NCBI GenBank assembly: GCA_030765065.1
Contig: CM060990.1
Span: 217,535,290-217,599,289, forward strand
Direction: 5' to 3'
DNA: 64,000 bases
DNA from: Deroplatys truncata
Taxonomy: Eukaryota > Arthropoda > Insecta > Mantodea > Mantidae
In this document: one piece after another, positions 23,415-33,514 of the stretch
How the letters are laid out: each line of letters opens with the position of its first letter
Numbering within the stretch: the stretch's first letter is position 1
The notes under the pieces: generated by a model
Told to the model about the DNA's origin: nothing
What the model saw: the letters and a program-made list of their open reading frames with translations, nothing else
Databases searched by the model: none
Position numbers and translations under genes: made by a program

Positions 23415-24855
23415 ATGCCAAAGGTGTCCAGTGCTCCATTTATTGTTCTGTCTGAGGAATTCAAACAAGATTTCATAGACACTGATGGAACTGTAATGCG
23501 ATGTACTATTTGTGATTTAGGAATTTTGTTAGATGAAAAACACCAGCGAGATCGCATCAAACAACACATTTCCAGCTCTAAGCATCAAATGAACATGACT
23601 TTTCAAGCAAATAAATCACGGCAACCTCTATTACGAAATGCGTTTCAACAGAGTTCTTCAAAAAACCAAAATTTGAAGGAATTAAACATTGATTTGTGTG
23701 CAGTTCTTACTCAAGCAGGAATTCCACTCAATAAGGTGAACCATCCAGCCTTCAAGGGATTTCTTGAAAAATACACAAAGATGTCAATGCCCGATGAGAG
23801 TACTTTAAGAAAAAACTAGATTGAGCCTGTTTACCAAGAAACCATAGAAAGAATCAAGGAGAAAGTGTCTGATTGCGATGTGGGAATCATTGTGGATGAA
23901 ACCATAGACTCAATGGAACGATATGTTTTGAACATTTTAGTTTTTCCCTTAGCAGGGGAGAAAGTTAAGCCCATGTTGTTAAAAATGCACGAGCTGCAGA
24001 AAGCTAATGCCAGTACAGTAATGCAATTCATTATGGACTTCTGCCAAAATCTCTGGCCTACTGGTATCGAGTTTGAAAAACTTCTTGTGGTTACGGACCA
24101 GGCTCCATACATGGTTTCAGCTGTTTACCAATTGAAACCTTTATTTTCTAACTTGAAGCATGTGACATGCTTGGTTCATGTCCTTCACAGGGTTTGTGAA
24201 TCCATAAGGAACGAATACGACATCGCAAATCAATTCATCTCTGCCTTGAAGATGATTCTAATGAAAGCTCCGATCCGTGTTGTTTACTACAGGGAAGTCA
24301 CTGGCCTGCCCCTTCCAAATTTCCCCATCATTACTCGCTGGGGATCTTGGATTGAGTGTGCTGCTATGTTGTGTGAGCATTTTGACAAAATTAAGGAGTT
24401 TGTACTTTCTTTGGATCCATCCGACGCAGGTGGAATTTCCAAGACACAGCAACTTCTGTTACCAGAGAAAATACATAATTTTCAGACAGAACTATATTGT
24501 GTCCATAGTTACAAGTACCTGCCTGCAGCTATTAAACGATTGGAAGAGCAAGGTCTGGTAAAGGAAAAACAATGAGATATTTTTACTTCCGTGAGGGAGC
24601 AGCTAGATGGCTGACAAACTTGAATCTAGTCTTCAGAAGAATCCAGACATTGAGGAATTCGCCACATCTGTAGAGTGGCCATTCCGAGTGAATACAAGGC
24701 ATGCCCCACTGGTTTCTGTGCATGCTGAAAGAAGCTTTACCATCTACTAAGACATTCTATTTGGTAATAGAACCAGACTTACTTTTAAAAATGTGGAGAT
24801 GTTTAATGTCTTGAAGTACAACAGCTTCATATTTTTTCCTTCTTTTGATAAGTGA
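23415..24855 (+). pseudogene. hAT transposase, CGGBP1-like, near complete but broken
   Basis: ATG at 23415 (MPKVSSAPF) is the start expected for this family. The BED-like finger has CTICDLG..H..SSSKHQ at about residues 36-60. Next come AGIPLNKVNHPAFKGFLEKY and MPDESTLRKN, then GIIVDETIDSMERYVLNILV (catalytic Asp), LVVTDQAPYMVSA (second Asp), HVTCLVHVLHRVCESI and ITRWGSWIECAAML. The C-terminal dimerisation block is VSVHAERSFTIY..DILFGN and RLTFKNVEMFNVLKYN. An in-frame stop at 23817-23819, a stop at 24573-24575 followed by at least one frame change, and a stop near 24750 inactivate it. Long intact stretches between them indicate moderate age. The family name rests on remembered conserved blocks. 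Confidence 0.88.
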
Positions 24856-24924
24856 TAATTTGATGCACTTGTTTGTAGTTCAATAAATTAGAACAGAGGA
24901 AAGAGAAATCGTTGAATTAGTTAA

Positions 24925-25619
24925 GGGAATGCACAACTGAAATTAGCCCAAAATCTCAAAAAATCTAAAAAACAATGTTCCCAAAAAATTCTCCATTGCT
25001 TGTAGTTTTAGAATCCACTTTTATTTTTGACCTAGCGAACGCTTTAGGATCGTTACGAGACTTTTAAATGCCCTTGCGCGTTTGGTTGCTAGCTGTTTAT
25101 ATTTTTAATACTCGATTTTAAGGAGTTTCTTATTTTCAGCATTTCTGCATATTCAAAATGTTCCACACGATGTAGTTTTCATCCATTCATATTGACATTT
25201 TTTATGCTTATTTCAAAAACCAAAATAAATAAAACTGTCATATATTTTTTCTGTGCAATGAATAGTTTTTGCGCTACTAATTTTTGAAGATAACAATGTA
25301 TACAAAAAAAAACGAAAAAATGCAAATATAAAACTGCAAAACTTTTTTTCTCTTACACTAAGAATGGTAGAAAAAAATATATGACAGATTTGTAGTTCCT
25401 TGACATAAAAGCAACAAGATTTTTTTTTAAAAAATGCATCATGTGTTGCATTTTGCATACACCCATAATTTTATACTTTGAAAATTAATAACTTGAAAAC
25501 TAAGACTATGAATTGAAATTCACAAAACAATTATATCTAAAGAGGACTGACATGTGGTTAAAATTTCAGTCCAATTAAATAGATAGTTTAGAAAATAGCA
25601 ATTTCAGTTGTGCATCCCC
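24925..25619. mobile_element. Nested TTAA-flanked MITE-like element (695 bp)
   Basis: The left end is GGGAATGCACAACTGAAATT and the right end is AATTTCAGTTGTGCATCCCC, near-perfect inverted repeats of 20 bp. TTAA lies on both sides (24921-24924 and 25620-25623). No coding capacity. TTAA duplication with GGG ends fits a non-autonomous Kolobok- or piggyBac-type element; which of the two is undecided. It lies inside the 3' untranslated part of the hAT element and so is younger than it. Confidence 0.85.
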
Positions 25620-25728
25620 TTAAATAAATCCCACCTTATTGTCCCTTTTTTTAACCTGATTTGAGCACCTTTTCCCTTCCTTTTTTCATCTGAAATTTGC
25701 ACCTAAAAATCCTAACCCTGGTTATTAC

Positions 25729-26211
25729 ATTACTCTCTAAGCACGCTGAAGAGATAGGGGAGAGTTTTGGACAAAACGGGGAATCCAGTTGTGTATTATT
25801 ACACAAAAAAAGGCAATTCTGCAACGATCCTTTTTATGTCACTACTTTCATTAGGCATTTATAACGATAAGCAGTAAGTCGTATGTTCATTCGTTAAGAC
25901 GGTTTTCATAGGATTTTTTTCTTTTTGGAAAAGTGTGACTTCCTCCAATTTTATCCAACTGGCATGGAAAAACGTGCATAAAATAAAATACACACCAAAT
26001 AATTTTGATTCGAATAGAATTTCAAATTTATTCCAAGAACTATGCATAAGCATCACAAATAAAGCTGTTGTCATCACTCATGTGTCCAATTTCTGCATGA
26101 CGGACATTGAACCCATACTTCTTTTTTGGCCGATATGGAAAGAAGTTCGTTGTGAGACAAACATACAGTGCCATCTGTTTTTTCTTTTGAGCTAGTTAAA
26201 TCAATTTTAAT
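25729..26211. other. Gene-free stretch
   Basis: AT-rich; no recognisable feature. Confidence 0.4.
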
Positions 26212-26335
26212 ATAGAGTGAACTGAAAAATGCAACACCACAGCCGGGATTGGAGCAAGGTTCTTTTGCTCTCCGTGTGGTTGCTCTAACCATTGAGCTAC
26301 TGTGACAACATGCAGGTGGGACATTGAATTCCCCA
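26212..26335 (-). repeat. SINE (type D), minus copy
   Basis: The minus strand reads GTAGCTCAATGGTTAGAGCA (A box region), CTTGCTCCAATCCCGG (B box), then TTTTTCAGTTCACTCTATAT. It stands head to head with the plus copy at 26377. Confidence 0.7.
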
Positions 26336-26376
26336 ATTGATTCAAATTTTTTTCCCAGACAGACATTCTCCAATTG

Positions 26377-26520
26377 ACACGGAGAGCGGAAGAACTGTGT
26401 TCAAATCCCGGCTGTGGCGTTGAATTTTTCAGTTGACTCTATGTTAAAACGTTGCCAAGACAGGCTAAGGTCTATAACAAAGTATAATTAATTTATGTAT
26501 AATAATAAAAAGTAAAACCT
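26377..26520 (+). repeat. SINE (type D), plus copy
   Basis: It begins within the head (ACACGGAGAGCGGAAGAACT), with GTGTTCAAATCCCGGCTGTG and TTTTTCAGTTGACTCTATGT. The tail TTGCCAAGACAGGCTAAGGT matches the copy at 26655. Confidence 0.7.
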
Positions 26521-26654
26521 TAAAAAAACCGTTTATCTAGCACTGAAGTACTTGCGACAGCAGGACGCCGCTAAGATTGTCATCTCGAGTGAGATGCCTT
26601 AGTGGTCTGTCTGGGAAACAACTTGAGTCATTTGGGGAATTCAATGTCCCACTT

Positions 26655-26820
26655 GCATGTTGTCAAAGTAGCTCAATGGTTAGAGCAACCGCACGGGACA
26701 GCGGAAGGACCGTGTTCATATCCCGACTGTGGCGTTGGATTTTTCAGTTGGCTCTATATTAAAAAGTTGCCAAGACCAGGCTAAGGTCTATAAAAGTATC
26801 ATTAATTTATATATAATGGT
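26655..26820 (+). repeat. SINE (type D), most complete copy
   Basis: GTAGCTCAATGGTTAGAGCA and GTGTTCATATCCCGACTGTG form a recognisable tRNA-like head with A and B boxes. TTTTTCAGTTGGCTCTATAT and TTGCCAAGACCAGGCTAAGG form the body. The sequence just upstream (CTGTCTGGGAAACAA..TTGGGGAATTCAATGTCCCA) is shared with 26310-26370, so duplication may have involved more than the SINE. Confidence 0.75.
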
Positions 26821-26904
26821 AAATAGTTAAATCAAAATCTGTTTGCGATTTGCTTTTGCATTTTGACGTGGATAGTTCATCAAATAGTTTCTTTGCTGTA
26901 TTTG

Positions 26905-27360
26905 TTTCTTTTTGAACACTTTGCTGTTTTTTTATCCGTTGAATTGTTCTTCCGTTCTTGTTTCTTCTGTAGCTTATAATTCACTTTTATATGGAGTGGA
27001 AGTCAAAACTGCAGCTTTCTTACGTCTTCCGCAGCGTTTAGTTGGTTCTTTTTCCTCCACTTGGGGCAGTTTAACTATGTTTGCAGGTGACACGGTAAGT
27101 GATGTAGACTGGCGATCCGCTCTATATGAATTTTCAGCCTCTTCAACTGCAACGGACATATGTAGTTCTGGTTGCTCTTCACACAGTTGGATATAAGCAG
27201 CATTCATTGATGTCATGACAAGGTCTTGTATCTCTGTCGTTTTTGACGCAGCAAACGGATGATCCAGAAACACATCCTGGTCCAGTGGAAATACTCCAGT
27301 GCTTCAGAATCCATTAATTGCAATTTGCATTGATGCAGCTTTAACATAAGTTCTTCCATG
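26905..27360 (-). pseudogene. pogo/Tigger-type transposase relic, C-terminal part
   Basis: The minus strand gives KAASMQIAINGF, a stop, then STGVFPLDQDVFLDHPFAAS, the classic block after the DDE domain in pogo transposases. The downstream RCGRRKKAAVLTSTPYKSEL matches the lysine-rich GRKKGKTAILTDTP type motif of the same family. The catalytic part is absent here. A second, unrelated pogo element lies at 33515-35548. Confidence 0.78.
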
Positions 27361-29114
27361 GAGCTCTGTCACTTTCTGTCCCTTACCGCGCGCCCAGGAT
27401 GTGTCATAACCATTTGTCTAGGTTTCGGCTGTAGTAAGTCCTAGCTAAGTGGAACCTCGAGGGTAACATCAATGGGCTACGGTCTAAGTGTACAATAACG
27501 TGCACAAAAGGTGGCCCATTCCCTTAGATCACAACATTGTTTTTCCCTCCGTAAGGTTTCCACCCTCAGGTAACTAACTTTTGATTCCACCCAGCCGATA
27601 TCAGTTCTTCATGTAACTGACATGAGAAATAATTCAGGCACATAAAAAGAAACAATTAACGATGTGAAATGAAGGGTGGTTCGGATACCACCTCTAATAA
27701 AGAGTTTTGCTACTGTGACGTAAAGTCACTTTGCACAAACCGACGCCATACCGGATGGTACGAGGACGGAGACGTAGCTCAGAGAAGTCATCGGGAGGGT
27801 TATAGGTTGCAGGTAGCTGGAAGCTGTGACGTGTATCCAGGGAGCTAAGCGTGGGTGAGGGGAGGAAAGGTGATCGGATTAGTCATTACACCTTCCGTTC
27901 TTATTGCGTCGGCTGGCTGCCTTGAGCTATAAGAACTCCTATGGGTCCGAAGGAGAGGGGTAATCCTCCAATACGTAATAATATAACACGAGTTCACTTC
28001 CACCAAGATTTATTTCTGATTTGGTTGTCACGGCTTCATGGCCGCGCTCGCCACCACCTCACAATGCCTAATTTCGATCATTTCGCGATGGCTTCCCCCG
28101 CACATGTAAATCTGTTTGAGACCGAATTCTTATTTGTATCCCTCGGGTTACTCTTAACTGTTGCTGACTGTTTACTCTCCCCTGAGGGACTCCCTCGCAT
28201 AGCAAATATATGACACCAATAAAGATACATCCTGTATTGAAGTTCAGTGTTCCATCTTCACGTAGTCTCGGAGACCGACGCAAAAATTGCAAGTTTAACA
28301 GAATACGTTTAAAGGAATGATGGGTATAGAGTCTGGCTAAGCATGTGACGAGGGCTACCCGAGACCGCATCACTTTAAAGAGTGCAGCTCGAACTGACCA
28401 AGTGCTAGCCTCAGCGCTTACGTAAAACATCGTGAACATGAATTGCGTAATTTCTCTATATGATGAACCTGAGCTGATAATGTCCCCCAAAAATCATACC
28501 ACTCAACCCCTACTTATTTAAGCATCCGGGAAATGACTCACAAGAATTCTAAAGCCGATTTCATGGATATACTTAAACAACTCTTGTCCTGAATATCTCG
28601 AACTTTGTAAAATTAGATTTATCACATTCTTGTAAAATACAACTATAACCGTCAAACTAAGTTTAGTACACAAGGAACGGCTAAACCAATAAGACATAAT
28701 TTGACCTTCTAGAAGAAGAGGTGAAAAATTATTTGCATGCGTCATTAAATTGGACAATAGCTACAGGAGATTTCATCAGCGACATGGAGACGAGGGCTAA
28801 AGTTATTGTCACCATCGAACGGCAGTAAGAAAATCGACATTAAGAAACTGGCAGCTTAGCACGAAAATGCAGGCTTTAAGAGCATTAAAAATAAAAAGTT
28901 CTTAACTTTAGTTTTTATTTCTATCTTTTTATAATATTTTTATAATATTTTGGGCCAAAATTCAACGAAGCATTGCCTTATCAGTACTCTGCTAGTAAGA
29001 ACATGGACAACAAACTTGTAATGTTACCTTTCGGCAGTTCGGCTAAATTGGAATTGAGTTTTATTTATGGGCGCTCTTTAACTACTGTGGTCCTTAGCAT
29101 CCCATTCTATATTG
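27361..29114. other. Gene-free stretch
   Basis: Open frames of up to 140 codons exist (for example minus 28068-28490) but resemble nothing and show no supporting codon pattern. No repeat recognised. Confidence 0.4.
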
Positions 29115-29340
29115 AGCGTGAAAGACCGGTAATTTTGCTCAGAGGCCTCTTTATAAGACTTGAGGTTCTTTTACGTGCCGTAAATCTACGACACGGGACC
29201 ACCGGCTTTACTTCCCTTCCGAAGGATGTCATGCTAAGGATTTTTACGCCCGAAAATATCCATCGCCCTCCGCCGGGTTTGAATCCACGACATAGGGAAC
29301 TAGAGGCTAGCATGGTAACCACTACACTACGGAGGACGAC
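29115..29340 (-). repeat. tRNA-derived SINE (type A), copy 1
   Basis: On the minus strand the head is at 29340. It reads TAGTGGTTACCATGCTAGCC (A box) and GTGGATTCAAACCCGGCGGA (B box). A body with TAGATTTACGGCACGTAAAA and GAGCAAAATTACCGGTCTTT follows. A second copy in the same orientation lies at 53670-53893. Confidence 0.85.
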
Positions 29341-30098
29341 AGTTCGGCTATATTTCGTGGGAGGTAAAGTACCTTGTCAATCCAGTCGCTAGAATTATAC
29401 TGGAAGAATAGAGGAGGTTACGCTGGCAGAGGGTGGACCTAGATTTGTCGGTACCAGCAGAAACAGTTGCGTTCCATTTAGGGCCACTTTTTATGCACGT
29501 CAGTATACAATGGGGTGGGATACAGACAATGGCTACATGATGATCACAGGCTATCACAATAAGTTTGAGTCTGTTGGTATGAGTAACATGGCCATCGAGC
29601 AAAAGAATAATAAATAGATCGCTTAGTAGTTTGGTTTGTTAGATCAATGAATTTGTAAAACAAAAGAACGAAATTTTCTTTCTGAATCCAACCACTTTCG
29701 TGGAAATGTGCGAAACTTCCAGGAGATGCATGGTCCAGAAATTTCAGGTTTTCTCGTTTTCTTGGGAAGATAAACATAAGGGGTTGATAATTCCCGGTAG
29801 CTTTCATAGCAACTATAGCAAGTCTCCCCGTTTCTGCAGATTATATTTTCCCAATCTGCCTTTTATCTCTTAGAGCAATTGTTTTTTTTAAACCTTTTAA
29901 GGATCATAGATGCTCCGAACTGGTCAACATTCCATATTCTATCTGGTGTAAACCAATGAGTGTTGTGTGCCTTAGAGAAGAACGTTAAAAAATACTGAAA
30001 ACGATATCTTAATGGAACCAACTGTTCTATCTAGGGATGTGCTTCTGGTGTTCTCAATGAAAGTTCGGAATTTCTCGGAATAATACCAGTATAGGTAT
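29341..30098. other. Gene-free stretch
   Basis: No recognisable gene or repeat up to the mariner insertion. Confidence 0.4.
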
Positions 30099-30100
30099 AC

Positions 30101-31390
30101 GAGGTGTGTTTTTAAAGTAAGTACCGTTTTAATATTTTGGCGCTGCAGTCGCGATTTTGAGCATGCGCAATCACTTCCTCCATTCATTAGAAAGCCAGAC
30201 GCAACTGTGAGCGATTGTCACTTTGCGTTTTCCTATTGTTAGAGTGTTTCGAAATGTTCAAAACAATCGAAAAATCCACCGACTGTGAAGTCAGATCAGT
30301 GATTCGGTTTTTGAATGCGAGAAATGTTATGCCACAAACATTAATCGCCAGCTGTGTGAGTTTTATGGAAAAATAATAATGAGTGATGGAATGGTGAGGA
30401 ACTGGGTTAGACAGTTTAACGAAGGACGTGAAAATGTGCATGATGAGCCGCGGAGCGGCCGACCGTCTGTGATCTCGGATGATTTGGCGCAAGCTGTGGA
30501 AGAAAACATTCGCGAGTACAGATGTTTCGCCATATCGATGTTGTCTTCGCGTTTTCCACAAATTTCAAGGTCAGCCCTCCACAACATTGAGACAGAACGC
30601 TCAAGATCGGTGCCCAAAAATCTTTCTGATGAGCACAAGAACAAGTGATCTGCCGCTGCACTGACTTTTCTCACACGATATGCTGACGAAGGCGATGATT
30701 TTCTAACGCACATCGTTGCAAGTGATGAGACATGGTTGTCTTACATCGCTCCTGAATCAAAGCAACAATCCATAGAGTGGAGGCACACAACATCCCCCGT
30801 GAAGAAGAAATTCAAACAGAGGATATCCGCTCACAAGATCATGTGCGCGGTTTTCTGGGACAGACAAGGTGTTTTGGTGGTTGAATTCTTACCCCGGAAT
30901 GCGACAATCAAGACGTCTATTGTGAGACACTATGAAAGCTCCATCGTGCAATGCAGAACATAAGGCGTGGAATGCTTTTGCATTGAATTCTTTTGGTTCA
31001 TGAAATGCCCGGCTACACACAGCCAAACAAACTCAAGATCTGATTGCATTATTTGGTTGGAAGTAATTCGACCATCCTCCCTACATTCCGGATTTGGCAC
31101 CAAGCGATTTTCAGCTGTTTCTTCATCTAAGAAATTCCTTGGTGGAAAACATTTCAACGACGATGATGTTATGAAACAAGAAGTGCAGACTGTCATCACA
31201 GGGGGCATCATTCTTTGACGAAGGCATACAAAAGCTGGTTTCCCGTTACGACAAGTACCTGAATAATAGCGGTGACTATGTGGAGAAGTAGTGTAAGCTG
31301 TAAGATATTGAACGATAATAAAGTATTTGGAAAATAATTTTCTGTTATTTTTTAAAAAAATTTCGGTGCTTACTTTAAAAACACGCCTCG
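30101..31390 (+). mobile_element. Full-length mariner transposon (decayed)
   Basis: The left end is CGAGGTGTGTTTTTAAAGTA followed by AGTACCG. The reverse complement of the right end is CGAGGCGTGTTTTTAAAGTA followed by AGCACCG. TA dinucleotides flank both ends (30099-30100 and 31391-31392). Length 1290 bp is typical for mariner. The gene is on the plus strand. Confidence 0.95.
30254..31291 (+). pseudogene. mariner transposase, broken
   Basis: It starts MFKTIEKSTDCEVRSVIRFL. The recognisable order is MSDGMVRNWVRQFNEGRENV with HDEPRSGRPS, then WVPHE-like VPKNLSDEHKNK, VASDETWLSYIAPESKQQSI (first catalytic Asp), SAHKIMCAVFWDRQGVLVVE, a degraded VH(D/E)MPGYT in place of VHDNARPHT, and PDLAPSDFQLFLHL (third Asp). 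It ends FFDEGIQKLVSRYDKYLNN. In-frame stops and several frameshifts are present, a short segment before VPKNLSDEH is deleted, and the second catalytic Asp codon reads Glu. It is inactive, while its ends remain nearly identical. Confidence 0.9.
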
Positions 31391-31392
31391 TA

Positions 31393-31839
31393 CCTGCTTT
31401 CCTTTTTTCTGTTGACATTGTGTGGTGGCAATTTGTTCCTCTTCAAAGATCAGATTACGAGATCACTGAAAGACCAAACAGCCTTTTCTCCATTTTCAAA
31501 ACATGAACAATAAGCTCCTTTTCCTGGTGCTTCGGAAAATAGGAAAAAAGGAGTCTTGAATCGCCCAAGCCCTAGCAGGGAGAAATACAACATTAAGAAA
31601 TGAAGTGAATTACTTTACAACAGAGTCATCTAAGTTAATGTAGAACAATAAAGTGATAGCAAGAAAATTACTGAAGTCCCTCTATCCTAGTACTTTCCCA
31701 CCCATTTAAGTAAGATTGGCATCAAACATCGCTTATTTTCAAAGAATAAAGAAGATTTGCGGTAGTAGCTTTGAAGAACGCTGCCACTCTGGGGACTGGA
31801 TTTAAAATATCGTTCTTGGCGCTTACCTTTTTTTTTAAT
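31393..31839. other. Gene-free stretch
   Basis: Nothing recognisable. Confidence 0.4.
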
Positions 31840-32060
31840 TAATGAAATTTCCTCCATATTACATTAAAAATATGGTATAAAACTGAAAGCCCCATACCCT
31901 TTTGACCTGCTTCTTCAATTTCATACGCCTTTTAAAGGTTGTTTGGTAGATACCAAACTTCTTCGAAGCCTTGACGGATCCCATTGCATCCAAAAATAAT
32001 TTCATCATGACTTGCTGCATAACTAGCTCATTTCAGGCTTACCTAGTGGTTGCCCTTTTA
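31840..32060 (-). pseudogene. Possible pogo-type helix-turn-helix relic
   Basis: The minus strand reads MMKLFLDAMGSVKASKKFGI then YQTTFKRRMKLKKQ. This resembles the psq-type DNA-binding helix-turn-helix found at the N-terminus of pogo transposases (KAA..FGVP.STL pattern). It is short and isolated, and no catalytic domain adjoins it. Confidence 0.4.
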
Positions 32061-33514
32061 TATTTGGAACAAGGTATCTTGAATGTAATTTTCGTTTATT
32101 GTTTAATTTTAGAAAATCTTAAACAATGCAAGTATACTTCGAAATTGTAATAAATCTGTTTTATTTATTTTTTATTTATTAATATTTATTACTGAATTGA
32201 AAATAAACATTTTGAGTCAGTTATTTTAAGTACTAGTTGTGTAATTATGTGTACGAAATAAAGTGGTACAGAATTAAGTATCATCTCCAGAGTGTAATAT
32301 ATGCATATATTTAAATGAATAATTTATAATTTTATTATGTGTAAAATAAAGGATGGATAAAATGGGTGTCCTAATTTTGTCAGTTTCTTCAAGTCCTAAT
32401 AAATGCCCTTTAAGGGAACAGTGAAACAAGAAGCTATACAGAGAGCTGTAACATATGACGTGATTTCCAGTTTTGTATATATTTAATTTGGAACAAAGTA
32501 TTTACTTCAAAAGTCCGAGTTAAAAATGAGGCTGCAGGACCGTAAATTTAACTTCCATAATTCCTCCCTGAGCTTTAAATTAATAAAGAAACAGTAGATA
32601 TCAATACAAGACTGGTAAGTACTTTATAACAGGGCTGAGGAAAAGTTTGAAAAGACGAGCCGAATATTCCAAGATACTGTTATAATATTAACAGACACGA
32701 ACTGCTTTTTTTGGATTACATCAAAATGCTATTGATTAACATCTGTTGAAAATGGCTTCTGAAGTACCAAGTCTATGAATTGGCACACATTGAATATTGT
32801 AAGCTGGAACGATTGTGTTATATTATCGTTATGCCAATCAGTTAAATTTTTCTGTTAGTCACTATAAAGTCAATAAGTGTAGAGCAGGCGTAATTACTCA
32901 CTTAATATTTAGGTGCTGGGTAACTTACATCATAGTATTTTAAGGAATGAAACGGAAGTAAGCACATAAATTAGATTTTAAGTTTAACATTTAACTAACA
33001 AATGTTATTATATTTAATACCGGTAATTATAAAGATATGAATATTTTAAGACTCTAATATAAGTACTACCGCATATGGGTAGCAAAGAAGGCTAAAGACT
33101 CAGGTAGGGTGACAGTTCTGAATGCAGTGTAGAAGAAGCAATTTAATGGTACCTCCAATGAGTTCAACTTGACCGACATTATGCTACACTGAAGTACATA
33201 CTGCCAACCTAACAATTGGATTTACTAGTATCAAAATAGTCAGTAAAACCTATTTTTCAAATTTTATTTTGAAACAGCACTTCCCAGCGCTAAATAGCGC
33301 ATACTACTATATTTACTAAATATGAAATTGTGTTTTAAATCCGACAATTAGAAAGCACGAATCACTTTTTAAGATTAAAACAATACAAAATAAATGCACA
33401 CGTGCAACACAACCGTCCCGACACAACCATTCAAACCCTACAGTTTACGTACCTGCAAAATAAGGCCCGTGTCACCAACCTGACAGCTACAATTACCATC
33501 AACTATGGCTGTAT
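32061..33514. other. Gene-free AT-rich stretch
   Basis: No feature supported up to the left end of the pogo element. Confidence 0.45.

Larger units (their letters stand above)
22628..25720 (+). mobile_element. Full-length hAT transposon (CGGBP1-like family) with 8-bp target duplication
   Basis: The left end starts CGGGTTTAGGATTTTCAGGT. The reverse complement of the right end gives CAGGGTTAGGATTTTTAGGT. Flanking 8-mers are GTTATGAC (22620-22627) and GTTATTAC (25721-25728), a 7/8 match and the size expected for hAT. Length is 3093 bp including a nested 695-bp insertion. Polypurine/polypyrimidine stretches with repeated CCTTT and CCCTTTTT motifs lie inside both ends. One plus-strand transposase gene sits in the middle. 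Confidence 0.92.

Noticed and set aside
26655-26740. Possible tRNA gene (GTAGCTCAATGGTTAGAGC)
   Set aside because: The head is followed by a repeated SINE body, and the acceptor and anticodon stems do not form well.
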